A DNA stretch of 11,015 nt from DATFWC01 sp045801465 (GCA_045801465.1 JBJMSU010000174.1:1-11015); one strand, 5' to 3'. Positions 1 to 7,235 are shown, counted from the first letter of the stretch. Numbers and translations are program-made. Notes: generated from the sequence alone by a model not told the origin.

Positions 1-37
1 ACACCATCTCTGGCGGTGGTCATGAGTCCCCGCTTTC

Positions 38-229
38 GCGCATAGGCGGCAAGATAACGAGTGAACGCGATCCCGTGGTTCGAGACGCGTCGCTTCGCGA
101 CGCTCCTCACCATGAGGGATGGCTACGATGGGCCTCAAATATACCTCATCCTGAGGGCGGCCGAAGGCCGCGTCTCGAAGGATAGAGGTCGTTCACTCCG
201 GTGCTGGGCTTATGTTAGCGCCTATGCGC
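38..229. repeat. Nested imperfect inverted-repeat element (intergenic)
   Basis: This stretch downstream of the TRAP permease gene reads as one long imperfect inverted repeat centred near 130. Paired arms, outermost first: GCGCATAGGCG (38-48) with CGCCTATGCGC (219-229); GTGAACG (61-67) with CGTTCAC (190-196); TTCGAGACGCG (79-89) with CGCGTCTCGAA (169-179); CCTCACCATGAGG (105-117) with the complement of CCTCATCCTGAGG (144-156), 11 of 13 matching. Two local hairpins lie inside: GCGTCGC-TTC-GCGACGC (87-103) and GCGGCC-GAA-GGCCGC (157-171). Similar motifs with TTCGAGACGCG and CCTCA..TGAGG are, from memory, frequent intergenic repeats in Bradyrhizobium-like genomes. No coding signal was found in 1-251. 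It could end transcription of the leftward TRAP cluster, but there is no T-run. Confidence 0.7.
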
Positions 230-251
230 TTTCGCGGAGACGACGAGTTCG

Positions 252-2225
252 TCAATCGGTTGCCGGCTTCTCGGCAGGACGCACGGCCACACTCGATCGC
301 ACGGCATCGCCGCGCAGGAGGGCCAAGTACAGGCCTGCCGAGCAGGCGATGGCGCCATACTGAACCGCCAGGTTCGGCACCGCCATGGCCAGAGCCGCCA
401 GGGCAAAGACGCCACGCAGGCCCCAAGGGATCGGGCGCTGTCGCACGTATCCGTGCAACACGAGCGATGACGTGATCACCAGAGCCGTGCAAACGGCCGT
501 GTCGGACAGGATATGGAAGACGCTCCCCTGCATCAGGATGCCGTTGTTGAATACGAAGAAGAACGGCACCACGAAGCCGCCGACCGACAGCTTGCAGGCA
601 TAGGGCGCGAGCTTGAAGGGATTGGCTCCGGCGATCGCCGCCGCCGCAAAGGCCGCCACCGCCACCGGCGGGGTGATCGCCGACAAGCTGGCGTAGAACA
701 GCATGAACATGTGAACGTCCATGGCCGGCAGGCCGAACTTCCCGACGAACAGCGGGACCAGCAGCGCCACGCCCATGATGTAGGTGGCGGTGGTCGGCAT
801 TCCGGTGCCGAGCAGGATCAGCACGACGCCGGCAAGTATCAACGAGGGCACCAGCAGCCCGGCGGAAAACTGAAACAGGAGCAGCGTGAACTTGCCGGCG
901 AGGCCGGTCAGCTCGATGGCGCCGATGATGATCCCGCCGGCCGCCACCGCGGCGGTGAGCGGCACCATGGCGAGGCACGTCTCGACGCAGGCTTCGACGA
1001 AACGGCGCGGACCGATGGCGGTGTCGCGCCGCAGCCAGCTCGCCAGCACGACGGACAGGGCCGATCCGGCTGCCACATAGGCGGCGGAATAGCCGGCGAC
1101 GAGGAGCCATAACAAGACCATGATTGGGATCAGGCTCGGCCAGTTGCGGGCGAGCGCAACACGCAAGCCCACGATCTCTTCCTCCGGAACGCGGCCAAGA
1201 TTGAGGCGCACGGCCTCGAAGTGCACCAGAGCAAAGACGCCGAGATAGTAGCCAAGCGACGGCAGCGTCGCGTACCAGGCGATGAGGTAATAAGGAAGGC
1301 CGGTGAAGTCCGCCATCAGGAACGCGACGGCGCCCATGACGGGCGGCAGCAAGGCGCCGCCAATGGAAGAGGACGCTTCGATGGCGCCGGCGCGCTCGGC
1401 CGACAAGCCGATGCGTTTCATGATGGGGATCGTAATAGGGCCGGTGGTGGCGACATCGGCGACCGGGCTTCCCGATACGGTGCCGTAGAGCGCGCTCGAG
1501 ACGATGCAGGCCTTGGCAGGTCCGCCGACACTGCGGCCAGTGACCGCCGCGGCCACATCGAAGAACAGCTGCGCGCCGCCACTGATCACGAACAGGTTGC
1601 CGAACAGCACGAACAGGAACGCGTATTTCGCGGCGACGTAGACCGGATCGCCGAACAGGCCGTCGGTGCCGATCGTCTGCATTTCGAGGAAATACGTGTA
1701 GCTGATGCCGGAGTGACGGAAACTCCCCGGGATGAGCTGGCCGAACGCCACATAGGCAAGCAGCACGAGCAGGACGGAGGTCAGTCCGAAACCCACCGCG
1801 CGCCGGCACAGCTCGAGGCAGAGGACGAAGAGCGTCGTGCCGGCGATGATATCCACCTGCGACAGCGCGGAGAAACCGGTCACCCAGTTGGCGTAGCGCT
1901 GCTCGTTGACGACGAACCAAAGAGTCGCCGCAAATGCCACGGCGGCGAGGAGGTAATCGAGCAGCATCAGCCGCTCGATCTTCAGGTGCGCAGTCGTCGT
2001 CAGGAATGAGATCGGCAGCAGGAGGAGAAGATAGTACAGCACCTGCAGCTGCTGGGTCGCGGTCGCGTACAGCGCAAACCAGCTGATCACCACGATCGCC
2101 AGCACCGAAAGCACCGCGAGCAGGGCGCCGGTCGCTCCGCCCGGGCGCACCCGCTGCGTCTCGCCCAGCAACTCCATCCAGCGATTGGTCGCGGCGCGCC
2201 AGCCGCGGCCCTCAATCTCGCTCAA
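252..2225 (-). CDS. TRAP transporter fused permease subunit (4TM + 12TM, TAXI type)
   Basis: Integral inner-membrane permease of a TRAP transporter, in which the small (DctQ-like) and large (DctM-like) subunits are joined in one chain. It would use an ion gradient to import a substrate handed over by the TAXI binding protein encoded just upstream. The 657-residue length and almost continuous hydrophobic segments from about residue 34 fit the fused family. Conserved large-subunit stretches are visible: GTVSGSPVADVATTGP (about 249-264), GGALLPPVMGAVAFLMA (about 290-308) and GTGMPTTATYIMG (about 470). The start is TTG at 2225 with GGGGA (2233-2237) seven bases ahead. An ATG at 2177 is in frame but has no ribosome site and would drop only 16 hydrophilic residues. 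The gene follows the TAXI gene by 63 bp and is last in the cluster. Substrate unknown. Confidence 0.93.
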   Translation of the reverse strand: MSEIEGRGWRAATNRWMELLGETQRVRPGGATGALLAVLSVLAIVVISWFALYATATQQLQVLYYLLLLLPISFLTTTAHLKIERLMLLDYLLAAVAFAATLWFVVNEQRYANWVTGFSALSQVDIIAGTTLFVLCLELCRRAVGFGLTSVLLVLLAYVAFGQLIPGSFRHSGISYTYFLEMQTIGTDGLFGDPVYVAAKYAFLFVLFGNLFVISGGAQLFFDVAAAVTGRSVGGPAKACIVSSALYGTVSGSPVADVATTGPITIPIMKRIGLSAERAGAIEASSSIGGALLPPVMGAVAFLMADFTGLPYYLIAWYATLPSLGYYLGVFALVHFEAVRLNLGRVPEEEIVGLRVALARNWPSLIPIMVLLWLLVAGYSAAYVAAGSALSVVLASWLRRDTAIGPRRFVEACVETCLAMVPLTAAVAAGGIIIGAIELTGLAGKFTLLLFQFSAGLLVPSLILAGVVLILLGTGMPTTATYIMGVALLVPLFVGKFGLPAMDVHMFMLFYASLSAITPPVAVAAFAAAAIAGANPFKLAPYACKLSVGGFVVPFFFVFNNGILMQGSVFHILSDTAVCTALVITSSLVLHGYVRQRPIPWGLRGVFALAALAMAVPNLAVQYGAIACSAGLYLALLRGDAVRSSVAVRPAEKPATD

Positions 2226-2288
2226 GGCACAATCCCCGGGGCAAGGGCATCAAGAGCCTCGCCCTTGCCGGCACATTCCAATGGGCCC

Positions 2289-3308
2289 TCACTTCAGCGT
2301 CCCGGCTTCGCGATAGAACCGCTCGGCGCCGGGATGATAGGGGAGCTGGGTCGGGTTGCGCACCACCTTGTCGATCGCGAACTGGGCCAGCGACGGATGG
2401 ATCGAGCGCACCCGGTCGGTGTTGTCGGCGAGCGCCTTGACGACCTTGTAGACCGTCTCGTCCGGCACGTGCGCGCCGGCCAGGACGGCATTCCACTGCA
2501 CGATGGTGACGTCATCCTGTGCGACGAACGGATAAATCCCTTTCGGCACCGTCAGCGTATCGTAGCTCCAGCGGCCCGCCGCCGCCTTGATCTTATCCGG
2601 ATCGCCCGCGATCCACATGAGGGGCCGGCCGCGCGCGATGTCGGTCACCTCCGCGGTGGGCAGGAAACCGCCGTTGATGAACACGTCGATCTTGCCGTCG
2701 CGCAGCGCATCGAAGCCGCCGGCCGCGTTGCTGCGGAACACGGTAGTCCCCTTGGTGACCTCCTCCTCCTTGATGCCATAGGCATCGAACAGCGCAACGT
2801 ACATGGCGATCGTCGACTGCAGGTTGGCGAGCTGGTTCACATGCAGCCGCATCTGCGGCTTCTTCGCCGCGATGTCGGCAAACGACGTAATGCCGTTGCG
2901 GTCGGCCCAATCCTTGGTCATCAGGCTGTGCACGACCAGCCCGTTGTGCAGCAGCATGACGAACTTGAACTTGCCCTTGAGCGACTCGGTGAAGGGCTTC
3001 GTGCCGTCGAGCGCATAGGCAATCTCCGGCGCCCCGCCCGTGAAGGAGAAGTCCGATTGGCCACGCGAAATGTTCAGGATCCCGCCGGCCGGGCTGCCCG
3101 GCTTGTAGGTCGCGGCAGAGCCCGGATAGACCTCGCGGATGATGCCATTGACGGCTTCGGCCACCACCTTGAAGTAGCCGCTCGCCGTCGCTCCATCGAG
3201 CGTATAGTCGATCGGCTTTTTGTCGTTGAAGTCGGCGCACGCCGGCAACGCCGCCAGCACGGTCATGGACGTCGTGAGCATCGCCTGCACCAAACGGCGA
3301 AACCTCAT
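2289..3308 (-). CDS. TAXI family TRAP transporter solute-binding protein
   Basis: Periplasmic substrate-binding subunit that delivers its ligand to the fused TRAP permease encoded 63 bp downstream. The 339-residue chain starts with a signal peptide (basic MRFRR, hydrophobic core, likely cleavage after ACA at residue 25). The LPAC sequence there is a poor lipobox because of the proline, so a soluble periplasmic protein is more likely than a lipoprotein. The body has the TAXI pattern: an early ASGYF and YPGS/AATYKPGSPAGGILN region, a QSDFSF segment, and INGGFLPTAEVTDIA further on. TAXI proteins usually pair with fused permeases, as here. The ATG at 3308 has a strong GGGGGGAA ribosome site five bases upstream. 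The ligand cannot be read from the sequence; some relatives bind glutamate/glutamine or other small acids. Confidence 0.93.
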   Translation of the reverse strand: MRFRRLVQAMLTTSMTVLAALPACADFNDKKPIDYTLDGATASGYFKVVAEAVNGIIREVYPGSAATYKPGSPAGGILNISRGQSDFSFTGGAPEIAYALDGTKPFTESLKGKFKFVMLLHNGLVVHSLMTKDWADRNGITSFADIAAKKPQMRLHVNQLANLQSTIAMYVALFDAYGIKEEEVTKGTTVFRSNAAGGFDALRDGKIDVFINGGFLPTAEVTDIARGRPLMWIAGDPDKIKAAAGRWSYDTLTVPKGIYPFVAQDDVTIVQWNAVLAGAHVPDETVYKVVKALADNTDRVRSIHPSLAQFAIDKVVRNPTQLPYHPGAERFYREAGTLK

Positions 3309-3324
3309 GCGTTCCCCCCGATCT

Positions 3325-3344
3325 GGTCCCGTGCATGCGGGACC
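3325..3344. promoter_or_regulatory. Hairpin in the oxidoreductase-TAXI gap
   Basis: A perfect 7-bp stem GGTCCCG (3325-3331) / CGGGACC (3338-3344) encloses a 6-base loop, 17 bp before the TAXI start codon in the direction of transcription. It has no T-run, so it is not a standard terminator. It may stabilise or process the mRNA, or set different expression of the binding protein and the upstream oxidoreductase. Function inferred only. Confidence 0.4.
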
Positions 3345-3421
3345 GTCATTGTACGCTGCGCATTGTAGAGGGCCTCGATCGCGGGCGGCAAGAACGCGGC
3401 CTTGATCTTTCGAGGCGATTG

Positions 3422-4465
3422 TCAGCCCACCGATGCCGGCACGGCACGCTGTGCGGTTTCCTCCGCACGCAGCGCCGGTATCACGTCGGCGGCGAACAGC
3501 GAGACCGAACGCAACGTCTCGTCCAGCGTGAGGTCGCCGAAGGCGAATTGTCCGACCACGTAGTTGCAGCCCGTGTCGTCAAGCTGTGAGCGAAGGAACT
3601 GGCGAACCGTTGCCGGCGCGCCGGCGATCCCCTGGCCGCGCGCGATCAGCGTCTCGAAGTCGGCGGGCCGCGGATGCATCTGCGAGCGACCATGCAGTCG
3701 AAACAGGTAGGTGAAGCTTGCGTGCCATTTTGCGTAGGCACGCCGCGCGATCCGCAGCGCTTCCTGGTCGGTCGGCGCGACGACGATGAAGCGGCCGAGG
3801 CCGAGCTTCGGAAGGGCTGCATCGGGGCGGAGCCGCGTCCAGGTGGCGCGATATCGCTCGCTGCACGCCCGCGTGTCCGGCGGCGGATCGAGGCTCATCG
3901 TATTGAGGCTCCTGACGGCTGCGCGCTCGGCACTGTCGGGCGAGTGCACGCCGTACCAGATCGGCGGGTGTGGCTTCTGCAGCGGCGCGATTTCCATCGG
4001 CACGTTGCTGAAGGAGAACCTCTTGCCCTGATGGTTCACCGCGCTTCGGGTCAGACCCTGAACCACGAGCTCCAGGCCTTCCGCATAGACGTCCTGCGCG
4101 GCCGCCGGATCTTCCCCGTAGTACGCAAGCTCGATGGGCGACGAACCGCGGCCGAAGCCGATGTCGAGCCGCCCGCCGCTCAGGTGATCGAGCATGCAGA
4201 TCTCCTCGACCAGCCGAAGCGGATGGTGCAGAGGCAGGGCGAACACCATTGGGCCGAAGCGCAGCCGGCGCGTGCGCTGCGCAACCGCGCTGAGGAATAC
4301 GCTGGGCGACGGCGCCATGCCGAGCGGGGTCGAGTGATGCTCGGCCAGATGGTAAGAATAGAACCCCGCCCGGTCATAGGCTTCGACGAGCTTGAGGCGG
4401 TCCTCGTAGTAGGCGGCGAGCGGCAGATCGTTTCGGTCGAGGTGATCGAAAATGCCGAATTCCAT
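3422..4465 (-). CDS. LLM class flavin-dependent oxidoreductase (luciferase-like)
   Basis: Predicted FMN-dependent monooxygenase or reductase of the bacterial luciferase-like family, cytoplasmic, with the TIM-barrel fold. The 347-residue protein opens MEFGIFDHLD. It has the AEHH motif (41-44) typical of luciferase-like alpha chains, the segment LDHLSGGRLDIGFGRG (92-107) that shapes the flavin/phosphate pocket, and a PPIWYG strand. The start at 4465 is chosen because AGGA lies nine bases upstream; the ATG at 4474 directly abuts that AGGA, and the far-upstream start at 4549 adds an arginine-rich non-family leader. It precedes the TAXI/TRAP genes by 113 bp on the same strand, so it may oxidise the imported compound. 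Family members act on aldehydes, sulfonates, amines and aromatics; the substrate here is unknown. A flavin reductase partner is not in the window. Confidence 0.9.
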   Translation of the reverse strand: MEFGIFDHLDRNDLPLAAYYEDRLKLVEAYDRAGFYSYHLAEHHSTPLGMAPSPSVFLSAVAQRTRRLRFGPMVFALPLHHPLRLVEEICMLDHLSGGRLDIGFGRGSSPIELAYYGEDPAAAQDVYAEGLELVVQGLTRSAVNHQGKRFSFSNVPMEIAPLQKPHPPIWYGVHSPDSAERAAVRSLNTMSLDPPPDTRACSERYRATWTRLRPDAALPKLGLGRFIVVAPTDQEALRIARRAYAKWHASFTYLFRLHGRSQMHPRPADFETLIARGQGIAGAPATVRQFLRSQLDDTGCNYVVGQFAFGDLTLDETLRSVSLFAADVIPALRAEETAQRAVPASVG

Positions 4466-4506
4466 GCTCGCCATTCCTGCGCGGCGCCGCCCGCTTGCCC
4501 TTCCAA

Positions 4507-4561
4507 GTCGGCGCCGACCCAAGCACAGTTCACGCTGAATGCCAATCATCGGCGCATGCGC
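4507..4561. promoter_or_regulatory. Palindromes in the divergent oxidoreductase/Bug intergenic region
   Basis: The region between the divergent oxidoreductase and Bug genes holds a perfect 12-bp palindrome GTCGGCGCCGAC (4507-4518) and a perfect 10-bp palindrome GCGCATGCGC (4552-4561), 33 bp apart. Such sites can be operators for a dimeric regulator acting on both genes. No regulator gene is in the window, and GC-rich DNA produces such palindromes by chance, so this is tentative. I found no convincing -35/-10 pair here. Confidence 0.3.
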
Positions 4562-4644
4562 GCTACGGCGATGTCGGCCCTAGCAGGACTCGACAAAGGC
4601 GATTGCCTTCACTCAATCTATTGGACTTCGAAGCATCGGGAGCC

Positions 4645-5607
4645 ATGATGATGCGCGTCACTCGTTTGTCGGCCTGTCTCTTGCTGCTTGCCGCCATGGT
4701 GCCGGCCAGGGCGGAGTATCCGGACCGCAGCGTTCGCATCGTGGTGTCGGTGGCGGCGGGCGGCGGCATCGACGTCATGGCGCGCATGCTGGCGCAGAAG
4801 CTCGGCGAGCGATGGGGCCAGCAATTCGTGGTCGAGAACCGGGCCGGCGCGGCGGGCGTGATCGGCACCAAGGCGGTGATCATCTCGCCACCCGACGGCT
4901 ATACCCTCCTCTACACGCCGAGCAGCCTGTCGCTGGCGGTCGCCGTGCACAAGACGCCCCCCTACGACGTCGGCAGCGATCTCACGCCGATCATCAATGT
5001 TGCGGTGAGCCCTTACGCCCTGGTCGTTCACAACTCGGTTCCCGCGAATAATCCCCAGGAGCTCATCGCCTATGCGAAGGCGAACCCCGCCAAGCTCAGC
5101 TACGGCTCCGCCGGCGTCGGCAGCGCCTCGCATCTTGCCGCCGAGCTGTTCAAGAGCATGGCGGGCATCGAGATGGTGCACGTGCCCAACAAGGGCATGA
5201 ATCCCGCCCTGGTCGACCTGATGGGCGGCCAGGTCCAGGTGATGTTCGGCAGCGTGCCTGCCCTTTTGACCGAGAAGTCGGATCGCGTGCGGCCGATCGC
5301 CATGGCGGAGAAGAAGCGTTCGGCGCTGATGCCGGACCTCGTCACCATGGACGAATTGGGACTGAAGGGCTTCGAGGTGGGCAACTGGGCCGGGCTCCTC
5401 GGGCCGGCCGGCCTCGATCCCGGCATCGTCAAGAAGCTGCATGCCGAGATCATCGCCATCCTCGACACCGCCGACATGAAGGAGCGCATCAAGACTTTGG
5501 GCTACGATGTGATCGCCAGCAGCCCGCAGGAATTCGGCGCGCAGATGAAAGCCGACGTCGCGCGCTGGAGCGAGGTGGTCAGGCGCGCCAACATCCCGAT
5601 GAATTAG
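4645..5607 (+). CDS. Bug/TctC family tripartite tricarboxylate transporter binding protein
   Basis: Periplasmic binding protein of the Bug (TctC-like) family, which binds carboxylated or related small solutes, either for a TctABC transporter or as an orphan sensor. From the first of three consecutive ATGs (4645, 4648, 4651) it has 320 residues. GGGAG at 4638-4642 is better spaced for the second or third, which change only one or two residues. The signal peptide ends at ARA (residue 23), followed by EYPDRSVRIVV. Family hallmarks follow: GGGIDVMAR, ENRAGAAGVIGTKAV, PPDGYTLLYTPSS, the YGSAGVGSASHLAAELFK loop, and HVPNKG..PALVDLMGGQVQVMF. It diverges from the oxidoreductase gene. No TctA or TctB gene is nearby, which is common for this expanded family. 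Ligand unknown. Confidence 0.93.
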   Translation: MMMRVTRLSACLLLLAAMVPARAEYPDRSVRIVVSVAAGGGIDVMARMLAQKLGERWGQQFVVENRAGAAGVIGTKAVIISPPDGYTLLYTPSSLSLAVAVHKTPPYDVGSDLTPIINVAVSPYALVVHNSVPANNPQELIAYAKANPAKLSYGSAGVGSASHLAAELFKSMAGIEMVHVPNKGMNPALVDLMGGQVQVMFGSVPALLTEKSDRVRPIAMAEKKRSALMPDLVTMDELGLKGFEVGNWAGLLGPAGLDPGIVKKLHAEIIAILDTADMKERIKTLGYDVIASSPQEFGAQMKADVARWSEVVRRANIPMN

Positions 5608-5692
5608 CGTTCCGGCTACCGCCGCCCTGCCGCCGTTTTATCGCCTTTACGTGATCTGCATGCAGCCACCGTGTTGCCGTGATAAGGGATTC

Positions 5693-5717
5693 TCCTTCCG
5701 GCTTCGGAGGGGGAGGG
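5693..5717 (+). promoter_or_regulatory. Purine-rich ribosome site with adjoining hairpin
   Basis: The leader of the glycine-zipper gene contains CGGAGGGGGAGGG (5705-5717), with GGAGGG ending five bases before the ATG at 5723. The preceding TCCTTCCG (5693-5700) can pair with CGGAGGGG (5705-5712) across a GCTT loop (8 pairs, two of them G-U in RNA). The fold would hide the first purine run and leave the second GGAGGG mostly free. A translational control role is only a possibility. Confidence 0.35.
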
Positions 5718-5722
5718 CCGTC

Positions 5723-6109
5723 ATGCGACGAATGCTGGCAATCTCGATCATCACGATGATTGCGTCCGCGCCCATGGCCGCATCTGCCCAGGAGCGGGCC
5801 GGAGATGCGGCATTGGGGGCGGTGTCGGGCGCGCTGGTCTTCGGACCTGTCGGCGCCGTTGCCGGCGCCCTGGTCGGCTATGCGGCGGGACCTTCCATCG
5901 CTCGCTCGTGGGGTCTCAAGCGATCGGAACCGCGTCCGCTGAAATCGCAGGCCCGGCGAATCACGCCGCCAGCGACCAAGACGCGAGCCCCCACGCAGGA
6001 CGCGCGCGCATCGAGCGCATCTACGCAAGCGGCCGCAACGAGTCCAGCGCCCCCGGCGCAAGCGAGGGACGCCCGCAACGCCATGCCGCCCGTTCAGACG
6101 TTGGAATGA
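5723..6109 (+). CDS. Small secreted glycine-zipper protein, function unknown
   Basis: A 128-residue exported protein. Residues 1-24 form a signal peptide (MRRMLAISIITMIAS...) likely cut after ASA, before QERAGD. Residues about 28-58 are a Gly/Ala-rich hydrophobic stretch with small residues spaced like a glycine zipper (GAVSGALVFGPVGAVAGALVG), which usually packs in membranes or oligomers. The C-terminal half is basic then Ala/Pro/Thr/Ser-rich with low complexity and probably disordered. Start chosen at 5723 because it begins the signal peptide and has GGAGGG five bases upstream; the longer frame from 5651 adds a non-family leader. It ends 4 bp from a convergent small gene. Such proteins are common envelope components in Rhizobiales; no specific function can be given. 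Confidence 0.75.
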   Translation: MRRMLAISIITMIASAPMAASAQERAGDAALGAVSGALVFGPVGAVAGALVGYAAGPSIARSWGLKRSEPRPLKSQARRITPPATKTRAPTQDARASSASTQAAATSPAPPAQARDARNAMPPVQTLE

Positions 6110-6113
6110 CGCG

Positions 6114-6212
6114 TCAGGGCTGATCGAGCTCGAGGCCCTCGGCCGCATAGCAGCCCAGCAGCACGGCGACGAGCGCCAGCACCAGCCCGATGGCGAGCGC
6201 GATTTCGATCAT
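6114..6212 (-). CDS. Putative 32-residue membrane micropeptide
   Basis: A short frame two bases after the stop of the RlpA-peptidase gene (TGA-GC-ATG) on the same strand. It encodes MIEIALAIGLVLALVAVLL followed by GCYAAEGLELDQP: one predicted transmembrane helix (about 4-22) and a short acidic tail. GAAGG lies seven bases before its ATG, within the end of the upstream gene, which supports translation by coupling. The sequence is neatly hydrophobic and fills the space up to the convergent gene, ending 4 bp from that gene's stop. Small size leaves coding status uncertain. The best alternative is that it is an untranslated 3' region. If real, it is likely a single-pass inner-membrane peptide working with, or co-regulated with, the wall enzyme. 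The Cys after the helix is not a lipobox. Confidence 0.5.
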   Translation of the reverse strand: MIEIALAIGLVLALVAVLLGCYAAEGLELDQP

Positions 6213-6214
6213 GC

Positions 6215-7210
6215 TCAGGCCTTCGCGTGCTGCCGATGGTGGTGATGCCGCCGCGCGAACTTGCGCCCGCCGCGCCAATCCCAGGTGACGATGCGGCCGT
6301 GCGAGCGTGGACGGATGTCGACGTGGATGAAGTTCGAGCGATAGCGGCCAACGCCGCCGAGCTCGGGCTGGTGCAGGGCCCAGGCGTGCAATCTGGCCGG
6401 ACTGACCCCGGCGATGCGGATATCGGCGGCGCGGCAGTGGATGTGTTGCGAGGCATCGCCGACATAGCGTCCCTTGGCCTTGCGGCGATTGCCGTAGACG
6501 GCGCGGTTGTAGGACAACGGCCGGTATCCGGAGATCACCTCGACCGGGGTGTCGAACTCCCAGGCGGCGCGCCGCAGCACCACCCGCAGCGGCTCGGGGA
6601 ACGGCGTGCCGTCGGCGCAGGTCAGGCGCACGTGCGGCCCTGCCGGCCTGATCAGGCTCTCCACATAAGTCTTGAAGATGTTGCCCATGAGGCCGAGCGG
6701 CCGTGTGATCTCGGTCGCCACCGCGGACGCAAGCTGGAACGTCTGGGCCGGCGGTTCGGCGGTGACCTCCGCATGCGCGGCTTCGGCCGCCTCCCTCTCC
6801 TCGATGAGCCGAGCGAGCTTGACGAATGCCTGGTCGAGCTGTGGCCGGGTGAGCTGGGCGACCTCGAGCCGCACCGGCACCACGCCGCGCTTGATCACAC
6901 CGATGACACGCGCCGCGCCGCGCGTGAGGTCGATCGTCCGTCGCTTCCATTTCGCGGGCCGACGATCGTTGATCTCGACCACGACCGACTTGCCGTTGCG
7001 CCGGTTCACCACCTTGACGATCGAGCCCAACGGCAAGCTGAGGTGTGCGGCTTTCAGGGCGGTCTTGTCGAACTTCTCGCCGCTCGCAGTCACGCGACCG
7101 GAATTGTAGACGCTCGCCAGGTCGGTGTGAGGACGGGCTTGGGCGTCGGCTCCCATCAGGAGCAGAAAGGTGCAAATGACGACGGCCGTGTATTCGCGGA
7201 GCGACAGCAT
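6215..7210 (-). CDS. RlpA-like barrel fused to DUF882/M15-like peptidase domain
   Basis: An exported 331-residue protein, probably acting on peptidoglycan in the periplasm. Residues 1-25 are a signal peptide (cut after AQA). Residues about 30-118 form an RlpA-like double-psi beta-barrel: TASGEKFDKTALKAAH, LPLGS, VVVEINDRRP and TIDLTRGAA. The three residues matching the catalytic set proposed for RlpA lytic transglycosylases appear kept (E45, H56, D82). An Ala/Glu-rich, probably helical linker follows (121-165). The C-terminal domain (about 195-312) looks like DUF882/peptidase M15 (YcbK/VanY superfamily), with GYRPLSYNRAVYGN, SQHIHCRAADIRI (H256, D263) and FIHVDIR (H296, D298) as likely zinc ligands and catalytic positions. 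The tail is His-rich (322-328). The ATG at 7210 has GGGGAGAGAG just upstream; a TTG at 7252 would extend it without family support. Confidence 0.85.
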   Translation of the reverse strand: MLSLREYTAVVICTFLLLMGADAQARPHTDLASVYNSGRVTASGEKFDKTALKAAHLSLPLGSIVKVVNRRNGKSVVVEINDRRPAKWKRRTIDLTRGAARVIGVIKRGVVPVRLEVAQLTRPQLDQAFVKLARLIEEREAAEAAHAEVTAEPPAQTFQLASAVATEITRPLGLMGNIFKTYVESLIRPAGPHVRLTCADGTPFPEPLRVVLRRAAWEFDTPVEVISGYRPLSYNRAVYGNRRKAKGRYVGDASQHIHCRAADIRIAGVSPARLHAWALHQPELGGVGRYRSNFIHVDIRPRSHGRIVTWDWRGGRKFARRHHHHRQHAKA

Positions 7211-7235
7211 GACTCTCTCCCCATGCACGAAGGAT

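Noticed and set aside
1..23. Possible start of a leftward gene at the window edge (ATG at 21-23, MTTARDGV)
   Set aside because: Only eight codons are visible, GGGGA sits just three bases from the ATG, and the adjacent sequence belongs to the palindromic repeat, so this may be repeat sequence and not a gene.
105..156. Repeated CCTCA..TGAGG units considered as a short CRISPR-like array
   Set aside because: Only two units, each itself a small palindrome, with no regular spacer pattern and no cas genes; they are part of the nested inverted repeat.
193..1920. 575-codon minus-strand frame overlapping the TRAP permease
   Set aside because: Its translation is Arg-rich and hydrophilic, while the other frame gives a continuous membrane protein with TRAP motifs.
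2265..3368. 367-codon plus-strand frame opposite the TAXI gene
   Set aside because: Antisense shadow; the TAXI frame has a signal peptide, family motifs and a strong ribosome site.
4495..4644. Upstream TTG start extending the Bug protein by 50 residues
   Set aside because: The extension has no family character and would bury the signal peptide inside the chain; the ATG run at 4645 with GGGAG in front fits far better.
3674..4648. 324-codon plus-strand frame opposite the oxidoreductase
   Set aside because: Antisense shadow with Arg/His-rich composition; the luciferase-like frame is well supported.
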